A stretch of 39,386 bases of DNA from Bacteroidota bacterium. Its GTDB lineage: Bacteria > Bacteroidota > Bacteroidia > Chitinophagales > Chitinophagaceae. Within the stretch, counting starts at the first letter, position 1; each line of letters opens with the position of its first letter. Location: assembly GCA_018268015.1 (NCBI GenBank), contig JAFDXJ010000044.1, forward strand, positions 1 to 39,386. Direction: 5' to 3'. Positions 27,233-36,028 of this stretch are shown here, piece after piece. Below the pieces are notes generated by a model. The model was given only the letters and a program-made list of their open reading frames with translations. It did no database searches and was not told where the DNA came from. A program made the translations under genes and the position numbers.

Positions 27233-27862
27233 TCAATTCAACATTTTTTTGAACATAAGAATTTTCACAAGATCCTTTTCACCCGGTGATAATTCAAATT
27301 CATGATTGATATCAATCCCATAAAAATCCGGGTGATCAAATTTTTTCAATTGGGGCGCTTCTTCCAGTGAAATATAGCCAGCCAGGAAAAATGGTTTTTC
27401 AATCCTATAATCGTTCAGGGAAAGCCATTCAAATTTCTTCCCGGCATCCTCATTATTTTTACCTTCTACATAACGATTAAATAAATAATAGTCGCATACT
27501 TCATCATAAGGTTTGATCCTTTCATCCAAATCCTTAGCATCATTTACCAGATGGAAGGTTTTAATGACTTCAAATTCTTTCGACAACTTCTTACAGAGAG
27601 CAACCGGCTCCTCTCCATGTAACTGAATTACATCCAACTCATACGCAGTGGCCAGGTTCATAATTTCTTCATAATCCTGGTTGACAAATACTCCGGTCTT
27701 TTTAATATCAAAATCCACATCCTGCAATTCATCCGGCATGATCGTTTTACCCATAAAAAAAGCAGAGTTGATCGAAAAATGAAAGCCTACAAAATCAATA
27801 TCCAATGCATCCAATTGTTTCAATTGTTTTAGCTGTGTTATGCCATCTACTTTAATATTCAC
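27233..27862 (-). CDS. TrpF-family (phosphoribosylanthranilate isomerase-like) protein with altered catalytic site
   Basis: A 209-residue TIM-barrel protein of the TrpF family, starting with GTG. The fold markers are kept: K-V-x-G-I-T at the start, G-V-F-V-N, I-Q-L-H-G-E-E, C-D-Y-Y-L-F, K-P-F-F-L-A-G and S-P-G-x-K-D near the end. Yet the catalytic and phosphate-binding positions differ from the family norm. The general-base Cys of K-V-C-G-I-T is Asp6. The general-acid Asp of L-F/L-D is Asn129. S-P-R-Y is S-A-F-F (33-36). G-G-T-G is replaced near 135-141. The A-G-G loop is A-G-Y (161-163). It lies 190 bases downstream of trpG. It may be a lineage-specific active enzyme with a rearranged site, or a non-catalytic paralogue. 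I leave the symbol blank for that reason. Confidence 0.8.
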   Translation of the reverse strand: MNIKVDGITQLKQLKQLDALDIDFVGFHFSINSAFFMGKTIMPDELQDVDFDIKKTGVFVNQDYEEIMNLATAYELDVIQLHGEEPVALCKKLSKEFEVIKTFHLVNDAKDLDERIKPYDEVCDYYLFNRYVEGKNNEDAGKKFEWLSLNDYRIEKPFFLAGYISLEEAPQLKKFDHPDFYGIDINHEFELSPGEKDLVKILMFKKMLN

Positions 27863-27969
27863 ACAATGAGTTTTAAAATTTATAAATTAATAAGTCCGGG
27901 TATTTTGTATTCCCCTTTCTCCAAATAAAAAGTGGGAACCTATCCCCATTTCATTTTGATCAACCATTT

Positions 27970-27977
27970 CAAATGTA
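27970..27977 (-). promoter_or_regulatory. Candidate -7 element of the TrpF-like gene
   Basis: The minus strand reads TACATTTG, an exact TAnnTTTG, with TTG 15 bases upstream. It lies about 107 bases before the GTG start. It would give the TrpF-like gene its own transcript, separate from trpG. Confidence 0.25.
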
Positions 27978-28003
27978 TCACAATTTCTAATACAACTTCC
28001 CGA

Positions 28004-28051
28004 ATGCAAACATAGGAAAACCTATCATGCCATGCAGCATCCTATGCAAAC
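28004..28051. repeat. Nested direct and inverted repeats just after trpG
   Basis: ATGCAAAC occurs at 28004-28011 and 28044-28051. Between them, CATAGGA (28011-28017) and TCCTATG (28040-28046) form an inverted repeat, and ATAGG-AAAA-CCTAT (28012-28025) a smaller hairpin. The block starts right after the trpG stop codon. No T run follows on the minus strand, so a terminator role is unlikely; an operator or RNA switch between two structures is possible. Confidence 0.5.
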
Positions 28052-28052
28052 T

Positions 28053-28658
28053 TCATTTCATTGATAACCAATTTCGGATAATTTGTTCCCCATCTGGTGT
28101 CAGAATACTTTCCGGGTGAAATTGCACACCATGAAGAGGGTAAACCTTATGGCGAAATGCCATGATCCATTTGTTTTCATCCCGAGCAGTAATAATCAAA
28201 TCTTTGGGCAAAGTTTTTTCATCCACCACCCAACTATGATACCGGCCTGCATCAAAGACTTCCTCAATACCCTTAAAAATATCTTTACTTCGGGGAGTTC
28301 GATGAAGAATATGTACCGGGGTTGCCATTCCATGAAAGACTTCTTGTAAATTAATTAAGGATCCACCCAATGCTTCTGCAATGGCCTGATGTCCCAAACA
28401 CACGCCCAGTATGGATTTTGAGGTAAAATATTTTTTGATTAATGGTAACAATAAACCTGCTTCCGAAGGAATTCCTGGTCCGGGTGAAAGAATGATCTTA
28501 TCATATTGGTCTATTTCTTTGAGCGTAATTTGATCATTAAGTGCCACATCAATTTTTGTGTGTAAAATTTTTTCAACAAGATGTACCAGGTTGTATGTAA
28601 ACGAATCATAATTATCAAATATTAATACACGGGGTGATTTATGTATTTTTTCATCCAT
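28053..28658 (-). CDS. trpG: Anthranilate/aminodeoxychorismate synthase component II (glutamine amidotransferase)
   Basis: A 201-residue class I glutamine amidotransferase. The nucleophile Cys lies in G-V-C-L-G-H-Q-A-I (about residue 96), and the His/Glu of the triad in V-Q-F-H-P-E-S. The start I-F-D-N-Y-D-S-F-T-Y-N-L-V and L-S-P-G-P-G-I-P are standard for TrpG/PabA. It hands ammonia to a chorismate-using partner. No trpE, trpD or pabB is in the window, so a tryptophan or folate role cannot be decided. It starts 13 bases after the stop codon of the AsmA-like gene, suggesting co-transcription. Confidence 0.9.
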   Translation of the reverse strand: MDEKIHKSPRVLIFDNYDSFTYNLVHLVEKILHTKIDVALNDQITLKEIDQYDKIILSPGPGIPSEAGLLLPLIKKYFTSKSILGVCLGHQAIAEALGGSLINLQEVFHGMATPVHILHRTPRSKDIFKGIEEVFDAGRYHSWVVDEKTLPKDLIITARDENKWIMAFRHKVYPLHGVQFHPESILTPDGEQIIRNWLSMK

Positions 28659-28671
28659 GCGCTTCCATATT

Positions 28672-31600
28672 TTAATTTGATTTGATGCCTGCTGCTGATT
28701 TAAGTCCTGCCAACATGATTTTAATCCAAAAATTGAAAACCGATTTTTCTTTTTTTCTATTAACTGAGAAATCAGCGGTCCTGGTCTTGTCCTTTTTCAA
28801 TATAAATAAATTAGCCATTAAATATTTTGCTTTTGTTAAAAGAGGCGTTTTTACATCAGCATTTTCATGATAAGCTCGAATAGCCAGTCCTTTGGTATGA
28901 ATCTGTATATTTCCAAAAGCTGCATTATTATTGGCATTGGCGCTGATATGCAAGGTGTCCACCTGGCCCTTGATGATTTGCACTTTGGTGATTGCCTGCT
29001 GTAAAGGATTGATTGTATTTGCCGCAAAAGGTGAGATGCTCATTTCAATATGAAAACCGCCCGATGTGTCATTGTATGATTGCTTCATCCTGATACTTGC
29101 ATCCACCATATCATTGATCCTGCCATGGCCGGATATATCCAGGCTATCATATATATTGAAAGATTTATTTTGAACATGATTCACTTCAGCATTTAAAGGA
29201 CTGATATTTAATATTAGTCCCGGTTGTACCATTCCAGGTATTTCCTCATACTGAATATGACTATTCAGCAAACGAATTGTGCGGATATCCAATGGAAATT
29301 CAATTTTGCTTAAAAGCTCCACGGGCAAGGGTTTCGTTACTTGAAGATTGACCGGTAATTTTTGATCTTTAACTGCATGTATCCATGCATCCTGAATAGT
29401 AAGAGATTGAGCACTGATCGAAAATTCTTTAGCAAATAAGCGGGCAGCGTCTATTTTATTCCAGATCATTTTACCTGTTTTAAATTCCAGGTAATCCTTT
29501 TGCCATTTTTGTTTTGAAAAAAAAGTATTACTTGAATCATGAGGTATAAATGCAAAGGAATCGAGTAATAAGGTAGAGTCTGCTGTGAAGAAATGAATAC
29601 CCTGAAAGTCAAATTTTCCTTGCTTATTATTTAGAAATGTGCTTAAACCCAGCGAAGAATTCGTATGATTGAAAAAAACATCCTCCCAGTTATTTATATT
29701 TTTTTCATCAAGTGAAAGTTGTGGGATATCCAATTGCGCCTGTTGAAGAGAAAAATCTTTTCTCCCGGAAATCAATACCTGAGGTGATGTGAAATGTAAG
29801 GGACCAGTTTGGATTTTAAATTTTTTATCTGGCAAAAAATACAGGGAATCTACCTGAAAAGTAAAATTCGCCGGTGGCGATATAACGGATGATCCTTTGG
29901 GTGCCGTAAATTGAAATCCCTGCAATGAGCCATTCAAACCTCCTAAAAGAATACTATCGTTGAATGTGGCATGATGCAACCTAAAAGATAATTGCGGTAA
30001 ACTTATTTCTGTCGTATCATCTTTTATTGAAGTAAAATGTCCTTGTGCAGAATCAACCCGGAGATCTTCAAAATAAACCGGCATTCTAACTGTATTATTT
30101 TTAACCGGATTCTCCCCGATTTTTTGCCTGGAAAACCATTGTATATCCGGTTTTTTCAAATGAAACCCATTCCAGTGTTTAATGTTAGTAAAATTCGTGA
30201 TGGCCGGATTGCCAGATAGTTCCGGGATGAGGATGATCAGGCTGTCTCGATCAGTATGGTAGCGTATGGATACATTTTCAATCAATGATGTATTCAAATT
30301 ATTGACATTAAAGGAATCAGTAAATATGGATAATCCTGGGGATAAAATCATAAATGAACCACCATTAAAATAAGCCTGGTCAAAATGCAGGGCTTCGTCT
30401 GATGGTTTTACAAAATTTTCAATATGAAATTGATTTAAAAAAGTCTGTAGTTGCAAGCTGCCCGCCATATTTAATTGCAATGCCGTATTCGGTAGTGAAA
30501 TATTATTAATATGAATAGAAACAGGCAAATTAGATTTTCCCGGGATTTTATTTTCCGTCATGCGCTGGGTGGATATTTGGCCATTGGCCCAGGAAAATTG
30601 TTCCAGATGAATACTTTCATCATCCAGGTAATCACTCATGCTAATATCGGCGAGTACCAGCCCATTTGCTTTTAAATGCAACAGTTCATTTTTGTCTTTA
30701 TAATCTATTCCTTGTATATAAAAATTTTTTTGGTTGCCATCCAGGAATCCATTGGCTAGGAGTATTCTCTGTAAACCATTATTATAAATGGCATTTGAGA
30801 ATGATAAACGATCTATGGAAGCTTCCACATTATTCACTTGAGTAGCTCTCAAAAGATCTTTCAGGAAAACAGCTGCATCCACGCTTTCAAATTCCAGTGT
30901 ATGATTGTCCGCATCAGAAAAAAAATATTTTACCTGGCCCTTTGAAATGGATAATTGCTGAATGGCAAAATATTTTTCGATATCATCAAAAACATCAAAG
31001 AGCGGCTTTCGAATCTTGTTTTCATTTTTCCCTTTACTTTCAATGATAAGAGAAGGGTTTTGCAAAAGCGCTTCATCCATCTTAATCTTTTTATCAAAGA
31101 TGAGGTCACCGAGAGAAAGCCCTTTTAAGGTAAGGCCGGGAATGGCCAATTTTCTCAATGCATGATCCTTATTTTTTACTCCGGGCAAAAGGCTGAAGTT
31201 TACCAATTTCAATTGTCTGTTTGTCAGGGCTACACTATCAAAAGAAATTTTATATAAACTGTCATCCGTAAAGGAAACATAATTCTTAACATCAAAATTG
31301 ATGCTCCCTACTTGTACCGGTTCTTCTTCATGTGCAGCAACTTTAATCTCCTTCAAAGTGAAGTTATTTCCTTTGGTAACAAATGAAATTGTTTTATCTT
31401 CTCTTTTCGATTGCACGGAAATATTTGAATTGATTATACCGATATATTTAATTTGAATATCCCCAAACAAATTCTGCAATACCGAATTGATGAAGGTATT
31501 GGGAGAAATTTTCTTCCTTTTTTTGCTATTATTAAAAGCAAAATCAAAATCCGAACCCCGGCAATACACGGAATCAACTTTTATCAGGCTTTTCCTGTAC

Positions 31601-32427
31601 AATGCCATAAAATCTGTATTGATTAATTTCAAAGTATCAAAGTGAACTTTATAAATGGCAGAACTGCTGTCTGGGCTTGTGCCGTTCAATGTACAATTAT
31701 TGAGGGCAATGATTTGATGGTCTGTTGAAATAGACAGGCTACTAAAAGTCAACTCATGTATGCCATCCGGGAAAATGAAAGATTGCTGGCCGGAATGCAC
31801 AAAAATATTTTCACTGAAAAAAAACTGGTTTGTATTACTCTTTTGTGCATTTACTGCAAACCCATCAATTCCAAAATCAATATTGTGCAATCGGATAACT
31901 CGCTTTGATCCTCCCGGAGTAAACAAGTTGATATTGCTATTGGTAAAACGCAGTTTCTTTACCTGCATGTTTTGCATGGCTTTTTCTATCTGCAGGTATA
32001 TTTCCCCTAACTGTTCCGGAACGGATATATTCTCCGTAGTATCTTTCAATGCAGGGTGTATATTAAAGGTAGGCGCTTTGCAGATAACCGAATCCAATAC
32101 AAGTTTTTTGTGAAAGATAACATCCCATACACTTTTCAGGCGAAATTCCAGATACGGGATTTTGACATCCGTTCTATTTTCCTGCCGGAGCGTATCCATC
32201 AAAAATAAATGGGTATTCAACGCTTCAAATCTTTGCAACTTATTATGGTATTTTATCTTTTGGATTTCAAGGCGGTATTTTCCACCGGATTCCCTGTTGA
32301 CAAGATTTTGAATAATATTTTCAATATTGTGCCTTACCCAGTAATTTCCGCCAATAAGCAAAATCACAAAAAAAAGAATCACACCTAAGGTTATATGCGT
32401 ATGTTTCTTTTTAAAGGAAATGGACAT
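28672..32427 (-). CDS. AsmA-like (DUF748/TamB-related) inner-membrane-anchored protein
   Basis: A 1251-residue protein with one N-terminal membrane helix (about 12-32) followed by a very long, mostly beta-stranded periplasmic region. The N-terminal pattern (helix, then I-x-x-L-V-N-R-E-S-G-G-K-Y-R-L-E-I-Q-K-I-K-Y) and the repeated short strands with L-D-S-V-x-C and I-P-x-L units resemble AsmA/DUF748 proteins. The C-terminal stretch around 1170-1250 has the I-x-K-G-Q-V-D-T-L-H-I strand and an amphipathic tail (I-K-I-M-L-A-G-L-K-S-A-A-G), also usual there. Such proteins are thought to form grooves that move lipids between membranes. I could not match it to a named member. It is followed 13 bases later by trpG. 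Confidence 0.75.
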   Translation of the reverse strand: MSISFKKKHTHITLGVILFFVILLIGGNYWVRHNIENIIQNLVNRESGGKYRLEIQKIKYHNKLQRFEALNTHLFLMDTLRQENRTDVKIPYLEFRLKSVWDVIFHKKLVLDSVICKAPTFNIHPALKDTTENISVPEQLGEIYLQIEKAMQNMQVKKLRFTNSNINLFTPGGSKRVIRLHNIDFGIDGFAVNAQKSNTNQFFFSENIFVHSGQQSFIFPDGIHELTFSSLSISTDHQIIALNNCTLNGTSPDSSSAIYKVHFDTLKLINTDFMALYRKSLIKVDSVYCRGSDFDFAFNNSKKRKKISPNTFINSVLQNLFGDIQIKYIGIINSNISVQSKREDKTISFVTKGNNFTLKEIKVAAHEEEPVQVGSINFDVKNYVSFTDDSLYKISFDSVALTNRQLKLVNFSLLPGVKNKDHALRKLAIPGLTLKGLSLGDLIFDKKIKMDEALLQNPSLIIESKGKNENKIRKPLFDVFDDIEKYFAIQQLSISKGQVKYFFSDADNHTLEFESVDAAVFLKDLLRATQVNNVEASIDRLSFSNAIYNNGLQRILLANGFLDGNQKNFYIQGIDYKDKNELLHLKANGLVLADISMSDYLDDESIHLEQFSWANGQISTQRMTENKIPGKSNLPVSIHINNISLPNTALQLNMAGSLQLQTFLNQFHIENFVKPSDEALHFDQAYFNGGSFMILSPGLSIFTDSFNVNNLNTSLIENVSIRYHTDRDSLIILIPELSGNPAITNFTNIKHWNGFHLKKPDIQWFSRQKIGENPVKNNTVRMPVYFEDLRVDSAQGHFTSIKDDTTEISLPQLSFRLHHATFNDSILLGGLNGSLQGFQFTAPKGSSVISPPANFTFQVDSLYFLPDKKFKIQTGPLHFTSPQVLISGRKDFSLQQAQLDIPQLSLDEKNINNWEDVFFNHTNSSLGLSTFLNNKQGKFDFQGIHFFTADSTLLLDSFAFIPHDSSNTFFSKQKWQKDYLEFKTGKMIWNKIDAARLFAKEFSISAQSLTIQDAWIHAVKDQKLPVNLQVTKPLPVELLSKIEFPLDIRTIRLLNSHIQYEEIPGMVQPGLILNISPLNAEVNHVQNKSFNIYDSLDISGHGRINDMVDASIRMKQSYNDTSGGFHIEMSISPFAANTINPLQQAITKVQIIKGQVDTLHISANANNNAAFGNIQIHTKGLAIRAYHENADVKTPLLTKAKYLMANLFILKKDKTRTADFSVNRKKEKSVFNFWIKIMLAGLKSAAGIKSN

Positions 32428-32528
32428 GAACAGAGATATAAATTTTGAAAATGAAAATAAAACAATTCGAATAGATAGATGATTTTTTATCGAGCAAAAG
32501 AAGAAGGAATTTGTTTAAAATAAAACCG

Positions 32529-33374
32529 CTAATAGTGATGTTTCTTTACATGCTTGAAGGCATCTTCTATAAATACATTCTGAACAAATTCCGGTACAAT
32601 ACGACTTAAGTGGTAATAACATTTATTCATAAAGCCGGGAATGATTCTTGATTTTTTTGCCAGCATTCCTTCAATTGCCTCTTTGGCTACTTCTTCCGAT
32701 TGCATGACGGTAAACCGGGCAAGTCCTTTCAGGCTGGCATTACTTGCCGTTGTACTTTTATTTGTATTGGTCCCGGCAGGGCATAAAACACTAACGGAAA
32801 TTCCTTCATTTTTCAATTCAATTCGTAATGACTTGCTGAAAATATAGACAAAAGCTTTTGTAGCAGCATACACGGCTTTCTCCGGCATACAATAAAAACC
32901 ACCAAGGCTTCCGACATTCATGATATAAGAAGGCGCATTTACTTTTAATTCTTCCATGAATTCCCTCGTTAAAATACAGCCGGCAAGAATATTCAGGTTT
33001 ACCTGGTGATAAAAAAAATCTGTGCGCATATTTTCAAAAAGACCCTTTGAACCTATACCTACATTATTGATCAGGACATTGATATGAAAGTTGTTCTTTT
33101 TTGTCCATTCAAATACTTCCGTAGCGCTGCCCTGTTTAGCAAGGTCTATGCCCAATGAATGACAGGAAACCTGATAGAGGCTTTGGATATGATCTTCCAA
33201 TAATTGCAAATCATTACCCGGTAAGGCAACCAGTAAAACATGCATGCCTCTTGATGCGCACTCATGAGCCAATGATCGGCCAATCCCTTCGCTGGCCCCG
33301 GTAATCAATGTATATAATTTATGGCTCCTTTGTTTATAAGAATCGTGTTTTCTTATAGCCGGTTCATTGTTCAT
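32529..33374 (-). CDS. Short-chain dehydrogenase/reductase (SDR)
   Basis: A 281-residue classical SDR. The cofactor motif is T-G-A-S-E-G-I-G (about 26-33), followed by N-N-V-G, the catalytic Ser in M-N-V-G-S-L-G-G and Y-x-x-x-K in V-Y-A-A-T-K-A-F. The Tyr and Lys are intact, so it should be active. A basic, aromatic tail (F-K-H-V-K-K-H-H-Y) ends the protein. Its ATG overlaps the stop codon of the epimerase gene (4 bases). The substrate is not known; similar long-tailed SDRs often act on lipids or sterol-like compounds. Confidence 0.88.
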   Translation of the reverse strand: MNNEPAIRKHDSYKQRSHKLYTLITGASEGIGRSLAHECASRGMHVLLVALPGNDLQLLEDHIQSLYQVSCHSLGIDLAKQGSATEVFEWTKKNNFHINVLINNVGIGSKGLFENMRTDFFYHQVNLNILAGCILTREFMEELKVNAPSYIMNVGSLGGFYCMPEKAVYAATKAFVYIFSKSLRIELKNEGISVSVLCPAGTNTNKSTTASNASLKGLARFTVMQSEEVAKEAIEGMLAKKSRIIPGFMNKCYYHLSRIVPEFVQNVFIEDAFKHVKKHHY

Positions 33375-34384
33375 TTCATTTTGTTAGCAGATGGCAAATT
33401 ACTTTTTTCTTTAAGCCAATCCATTGTTTTTGTCAAACCTTCTTCCAGCGATATATAAGAATATCCAAGATCATGTTTTGCCTTCTCACAGTCCAAAGCC
33501 CAGTTCAAGGAGTATTTTTTTATCCATACGGGGGTGAGTAATGGGGGCTTGCCCGTTAACCTTGTTTTCAATAACATCATTTGTCCTGCCAGAAGCATTA
33601 CCGGCAAAGGTAGCTTTATTAAATTCCTTTTGATGCCAGATATTTTTTCAAGCGTTTTAAAAAAATGATTATAAGATACATTCTCACCGGAAAGAATATA
33701 ACGCTCACCCGGCTTTCCTTTTTCCATAGCCAGGATATGTCCTTGGATAATATCATCTATATATACATAACTTCCAATGCCCTCCCCATTCCCCGGGATG
33801 AATTTCCATTTTCCTTCCAGGTAATATTGTATTAATTTCGTGAGCCAGTTATTTCTGTTTATAAGACCCGGTCCATAGATTCGTGGCGGGTTCACAATTG
33901 TTACAGGTAATCCTTTTTGATTAGTATATTCCATACAAAGATTTTCTGCAATCGTCTTTGAGTCTTCATATTCATTTAAGATTTCTCCTATTCTTTGATC
34001 GGTTTCTCGTACGGGTATCCCGGAAGAAGGGCCAAGAACGCCAGCTGTAGAAGTATAAACCATTTTCTCTATGCCGGCTTCTAAAGCTGCATCCAAAACA
34101 TGCCGGGTTCCTTCCACATTCACTGTATAATAAGTTGATTTATCTTTTGCCCATAGCTGTGCATAAGCAGCCAGGTGATATACTTGTGTACATTCCTGCA
34201 TGGCTCTTTTTAAAAAAGCTCCATCACGGATATCTCCATCATAAATAGAAACTCCGGGTAATTGCAATAAATCTCTTTTCACGGGATCATGGCAAACCGC
34301 ATGAATCTCATTACCCAAAGCGGAGAGACGGGTCACTAATTGATTCCCCAGATATCCGGTACCACCTGTAACAAAAATTTTCAT
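33371..34384 (-). CDS. NAD-dependent epimerase/dehydratase (extended SDR, dihydroflavonol-reductase-like)
   Basis: A 337-residue extended SDR. The N-terminal nucleotide motif is V-T-G-G-T-G-Y-L-G (residues 5-13). D-G-D-I-R-D, the V-Y-H-L-A-A-Y-A strand and the Thr/Ser-Thr-A-G-V-L-G region follow. The catalytic Y-x-x-x-K is Y-E-D-S-K, and N-P-P-R-I-Y-G-P-G is typical of this subgroup, which includes HpnA. The linked SDR gene overlaps it by 4 bases, so the two likely act on the same pathway. It diverges from the nuclease gene across a 165-base gap. Confidence 0.88.
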   Translation of the reverse strand: MKIFVTGGTGYLGNQLVTRLSALGNEIHAVCHDPVKRDLLQLPGVSIYDGDIRDGAFLKRAMQECTQVYHLAAYAQLWAKDKSTYYTVNVEGTRHVLDAALEAGIEKMVYTSTAGVLGPSSGIPVRETDQRIGEILNEYEDSKTIAENLCMEYTNQKGLPVTIVNPPRIYGPGLINRNNWLTKLIQYYLEGKWKFIPGNGEGIGSYVYIDDIIQGHILAMEKGKPGERYILSGENVSYNHFFKTLEKISGIKRNLIKLPLPVMLLAGQMMLLKTRLTGKPPLLTPVWIKKYSLNWALDCEKAKHDLGYSYISLEEGLTKTMDWLKEKSNLPSANKMK

Positions 34385-34509
34385 GAATAATAGTATTCTG
34401 CCGTTTTTCTAAAGTAAAATACAATAACAATAATTCCTTGCTTTTAACATACTTTTTTAGAAATTTGAATGAGGCACATTTAAAAGAATTTTATTTATAT
34501 CGATTTGTT

Positions 34510-34517
34510 TATTTTTG
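34510..34517 (+). promoter_or_regulatory. Candidate -7 element for the nuclease-ispE genes
   Basis: TATTTTTG fits TAnnTTTG and lies 32 bases before the ATG at 34550. The upstream TTTT at 34489-34492 is only a weak -33 match. Its position argues against the possible earlier start at 34505. Confidence 0.35.
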
Positions 34518-34549
34518 CTTTCACCTCTTCAACGGGTTGTATCATATTT

Positions 34550-35134
34550 ATGAAGAAAATTGAAATTGAAATTGTAGCCTTATCGCATAGCATTACGCAA
34601 ACTCATTCCTATGCAGTGGTACTGGGTGAACTCAATGGGTTAAGAAGATTACCTATTGTAATTGGTGGCTTTGAGGCACAGGCCATAGCGGTTGCTTTGG
34701 AAAATATGCACCCAAGCCGGCCTCTCACCCATGACTTGATGAAAAATTTTATGAATGCTTTTAATGTGGAATTAATGGAAGTGGTGATTAATGATTTACA
34801 GGAAAGTATTTTTTATTCAAAATTAGTTTGTGTCAGTGAACATGATACCATAGAAATAGACAGCCGTACCAGCGATGCATTGGCGCTGGCAGTCCGCTTT
34901 GGGTGCCCCATCTATACCTACGAACATATTTTGGAAACAGCAGGTATATTAATGGATGATGGCGGTAAAAAATTAAAAACAGATATTAAAGTGGAAGAAG
35001 TGGGCAGAAAGCCAGATAATGAATTGTCTAACCTTGGCCTTGATGATTTAAATAAACTCTTAAATGACGTTTTGGAACAGGAAGATTATATCCGCGCAAT
35101 TGCCATTCGAGATGAAATCAATAAGCGGAAATAA
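34550..35134 (+). CDS. Bifunctional nuclease (DUF151) family protein with C-terminal UVR motif
   Basis: A 194-residue protein when started at the ATG at 34550, which opens directly into the family's N-terminal strand; a start at 34505 would overlap the probable promoter. The DUF151 domain covers about 1-130, with L-P-I-V-I-G-G-F-E-A-Q-A-I-A and S-R-T-S-D-A-L-A-L-A-V-R, both highly conserved in the family. A short UvrB/UvrC-type motif (L-N-D-V-L-E-Q-E-D-Y-I-R-A-I-A-I-R-D) ends the protein. Some members have been described as DNases/RNases; activity here is inferred. IspE follows 20 bases later. Confidence 0.9.
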   Translation: MKKIEIEIVALSHSITQTHSYAVVLGELNGLRRLPIVIGGFEAQAIAVALENMHPSRPLTHDLMKNFMNAFNVELMEVVINDLQESIFYSKLVCVSEHDTIEIDSRTSDALALAVRFGCPIYTYEHILETAGILMDDGGKKLKTDIKVEEVGRKPDNELSNLGLDDLNKLLNDVLEQEDYIRAIAIRDEINKRK

Positions 35135-35154
35135 TTTTTTTAAACTTCCCCGGC

Positions 35155-35991
35155 ATGCTGATTTTCCCTAATTGCAAAATTAACCTTGGTCTTCATATTC
35201 TTTCAAAAAGGGAAGATCACTATCATCAAATTGAAACAATTTTTCTCCCCCTCTCCTTATCCGATATGCTGGAAGTGATAGAAGGGCAACCCGGGCAAAA
35301 TAGCCCCACCATTTCGATGAGCGGCATTCCTGCGGAGATGAATACCGAAGAAAATATTTGCTGTAAAGCTTGGTCTTTATTGAAAAAGGATTACCCGACA
35401 TTACCGGCCATTCATACACATTTATATAAAAATATTCCTTTGGGTGCAGGCCTTGGAGGTGGCAGTGCAGACGGCGCCATGATGTTGATCCTGCTGAATA
35501 AAAAATTCAAGCTGGACATATCTTCCGAAAGGCTTGCAGAATATGCTTTACAACTTGGCAGTGACTGTCCTTTTTTTATTATGAATAAACCCTGTGTGGC
35601 CAGTTCCCGTGGAGAAATATTGCAGGAGATTTCTTTAGACCTTTCTCACATGCATTTTGTGCTTATATATCCCGGAGTACATATCAATACAGCCTGGGCT
35701 TTTTCACGCATCACGCCACAACCCAGAAACAGATCTCTTATTGAAATCATTCAAATGCCCATTTCTACATGGCGGGAGCAGTTAGTCAATGATTTCGAAA
35801 CAGTTATTTTTAATAAATACTTACAACTCAAAGATATCAAAAATCAGCTTTATTCCCGAGGTGCGCTCTATGCCTCCATGAGTGGAAGTGGCAGTTGTGT
35901 TTTTGGAATTTTCGAGAAAAAACCACCCTCATGCTCTTTTCCCTCACATTATCAGGTGTATGATAATGTAGTTCAATTAGTACATGAATGA
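35155..35991 (+). CDS. ispE: IspE, 4-diphosphocytidyl-2-C-methyl-D-erythritol kinase
   Basis: A 278-residue GHMP kinase of the MEP pathway, phosphorylating CDP-methylerythritol at the 2-hydroxyl. The start N-C-K-I-N-L-G-L carries the substrate-binding Lys. The ATP loop P-L-G-A-G-L-G-G-G-S-A-D is at about 95-106, the catalytic Asp is in G-S-D-C-P-F-F, and the C-terminal glycine motif is M-S-G-S-G-S-C-V-F-G. Length agrees with E. coli IspE (283). It is probably translated from the same mRNA as the nuclease gene. Its product feeds the same pathway as Idi at 8919. Confidence 0.95.
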   Translation: MLIFPNCKINLGLHILSKREDHYHQIETIFLPLSLSDMLEVIEGQPGQNSPTISMSGIPAEMNTEENICCKAWSLLKKDYPTLPAIHTHLYKNIPLGAGLGGGSADGAMMLILLNKKFKLDISSERLAEYALQLGSDCPFFIMNKPCVASSRGEILQEISLDLSHMHFVLIYPGVHINTAWAFSRITPQPRNRSLIEIIQMPISTWREQLVNDFETVIFNKYLQLKDIKNQLYSRGALYASMSGSGSCVFGIFEKKPPSCSFPSHYQVYDNVVQLVHE

Positions 35992-36028
35992 CTTTAAATG
36001 AATAAGCCGCAACAACATTCATAAGGCT

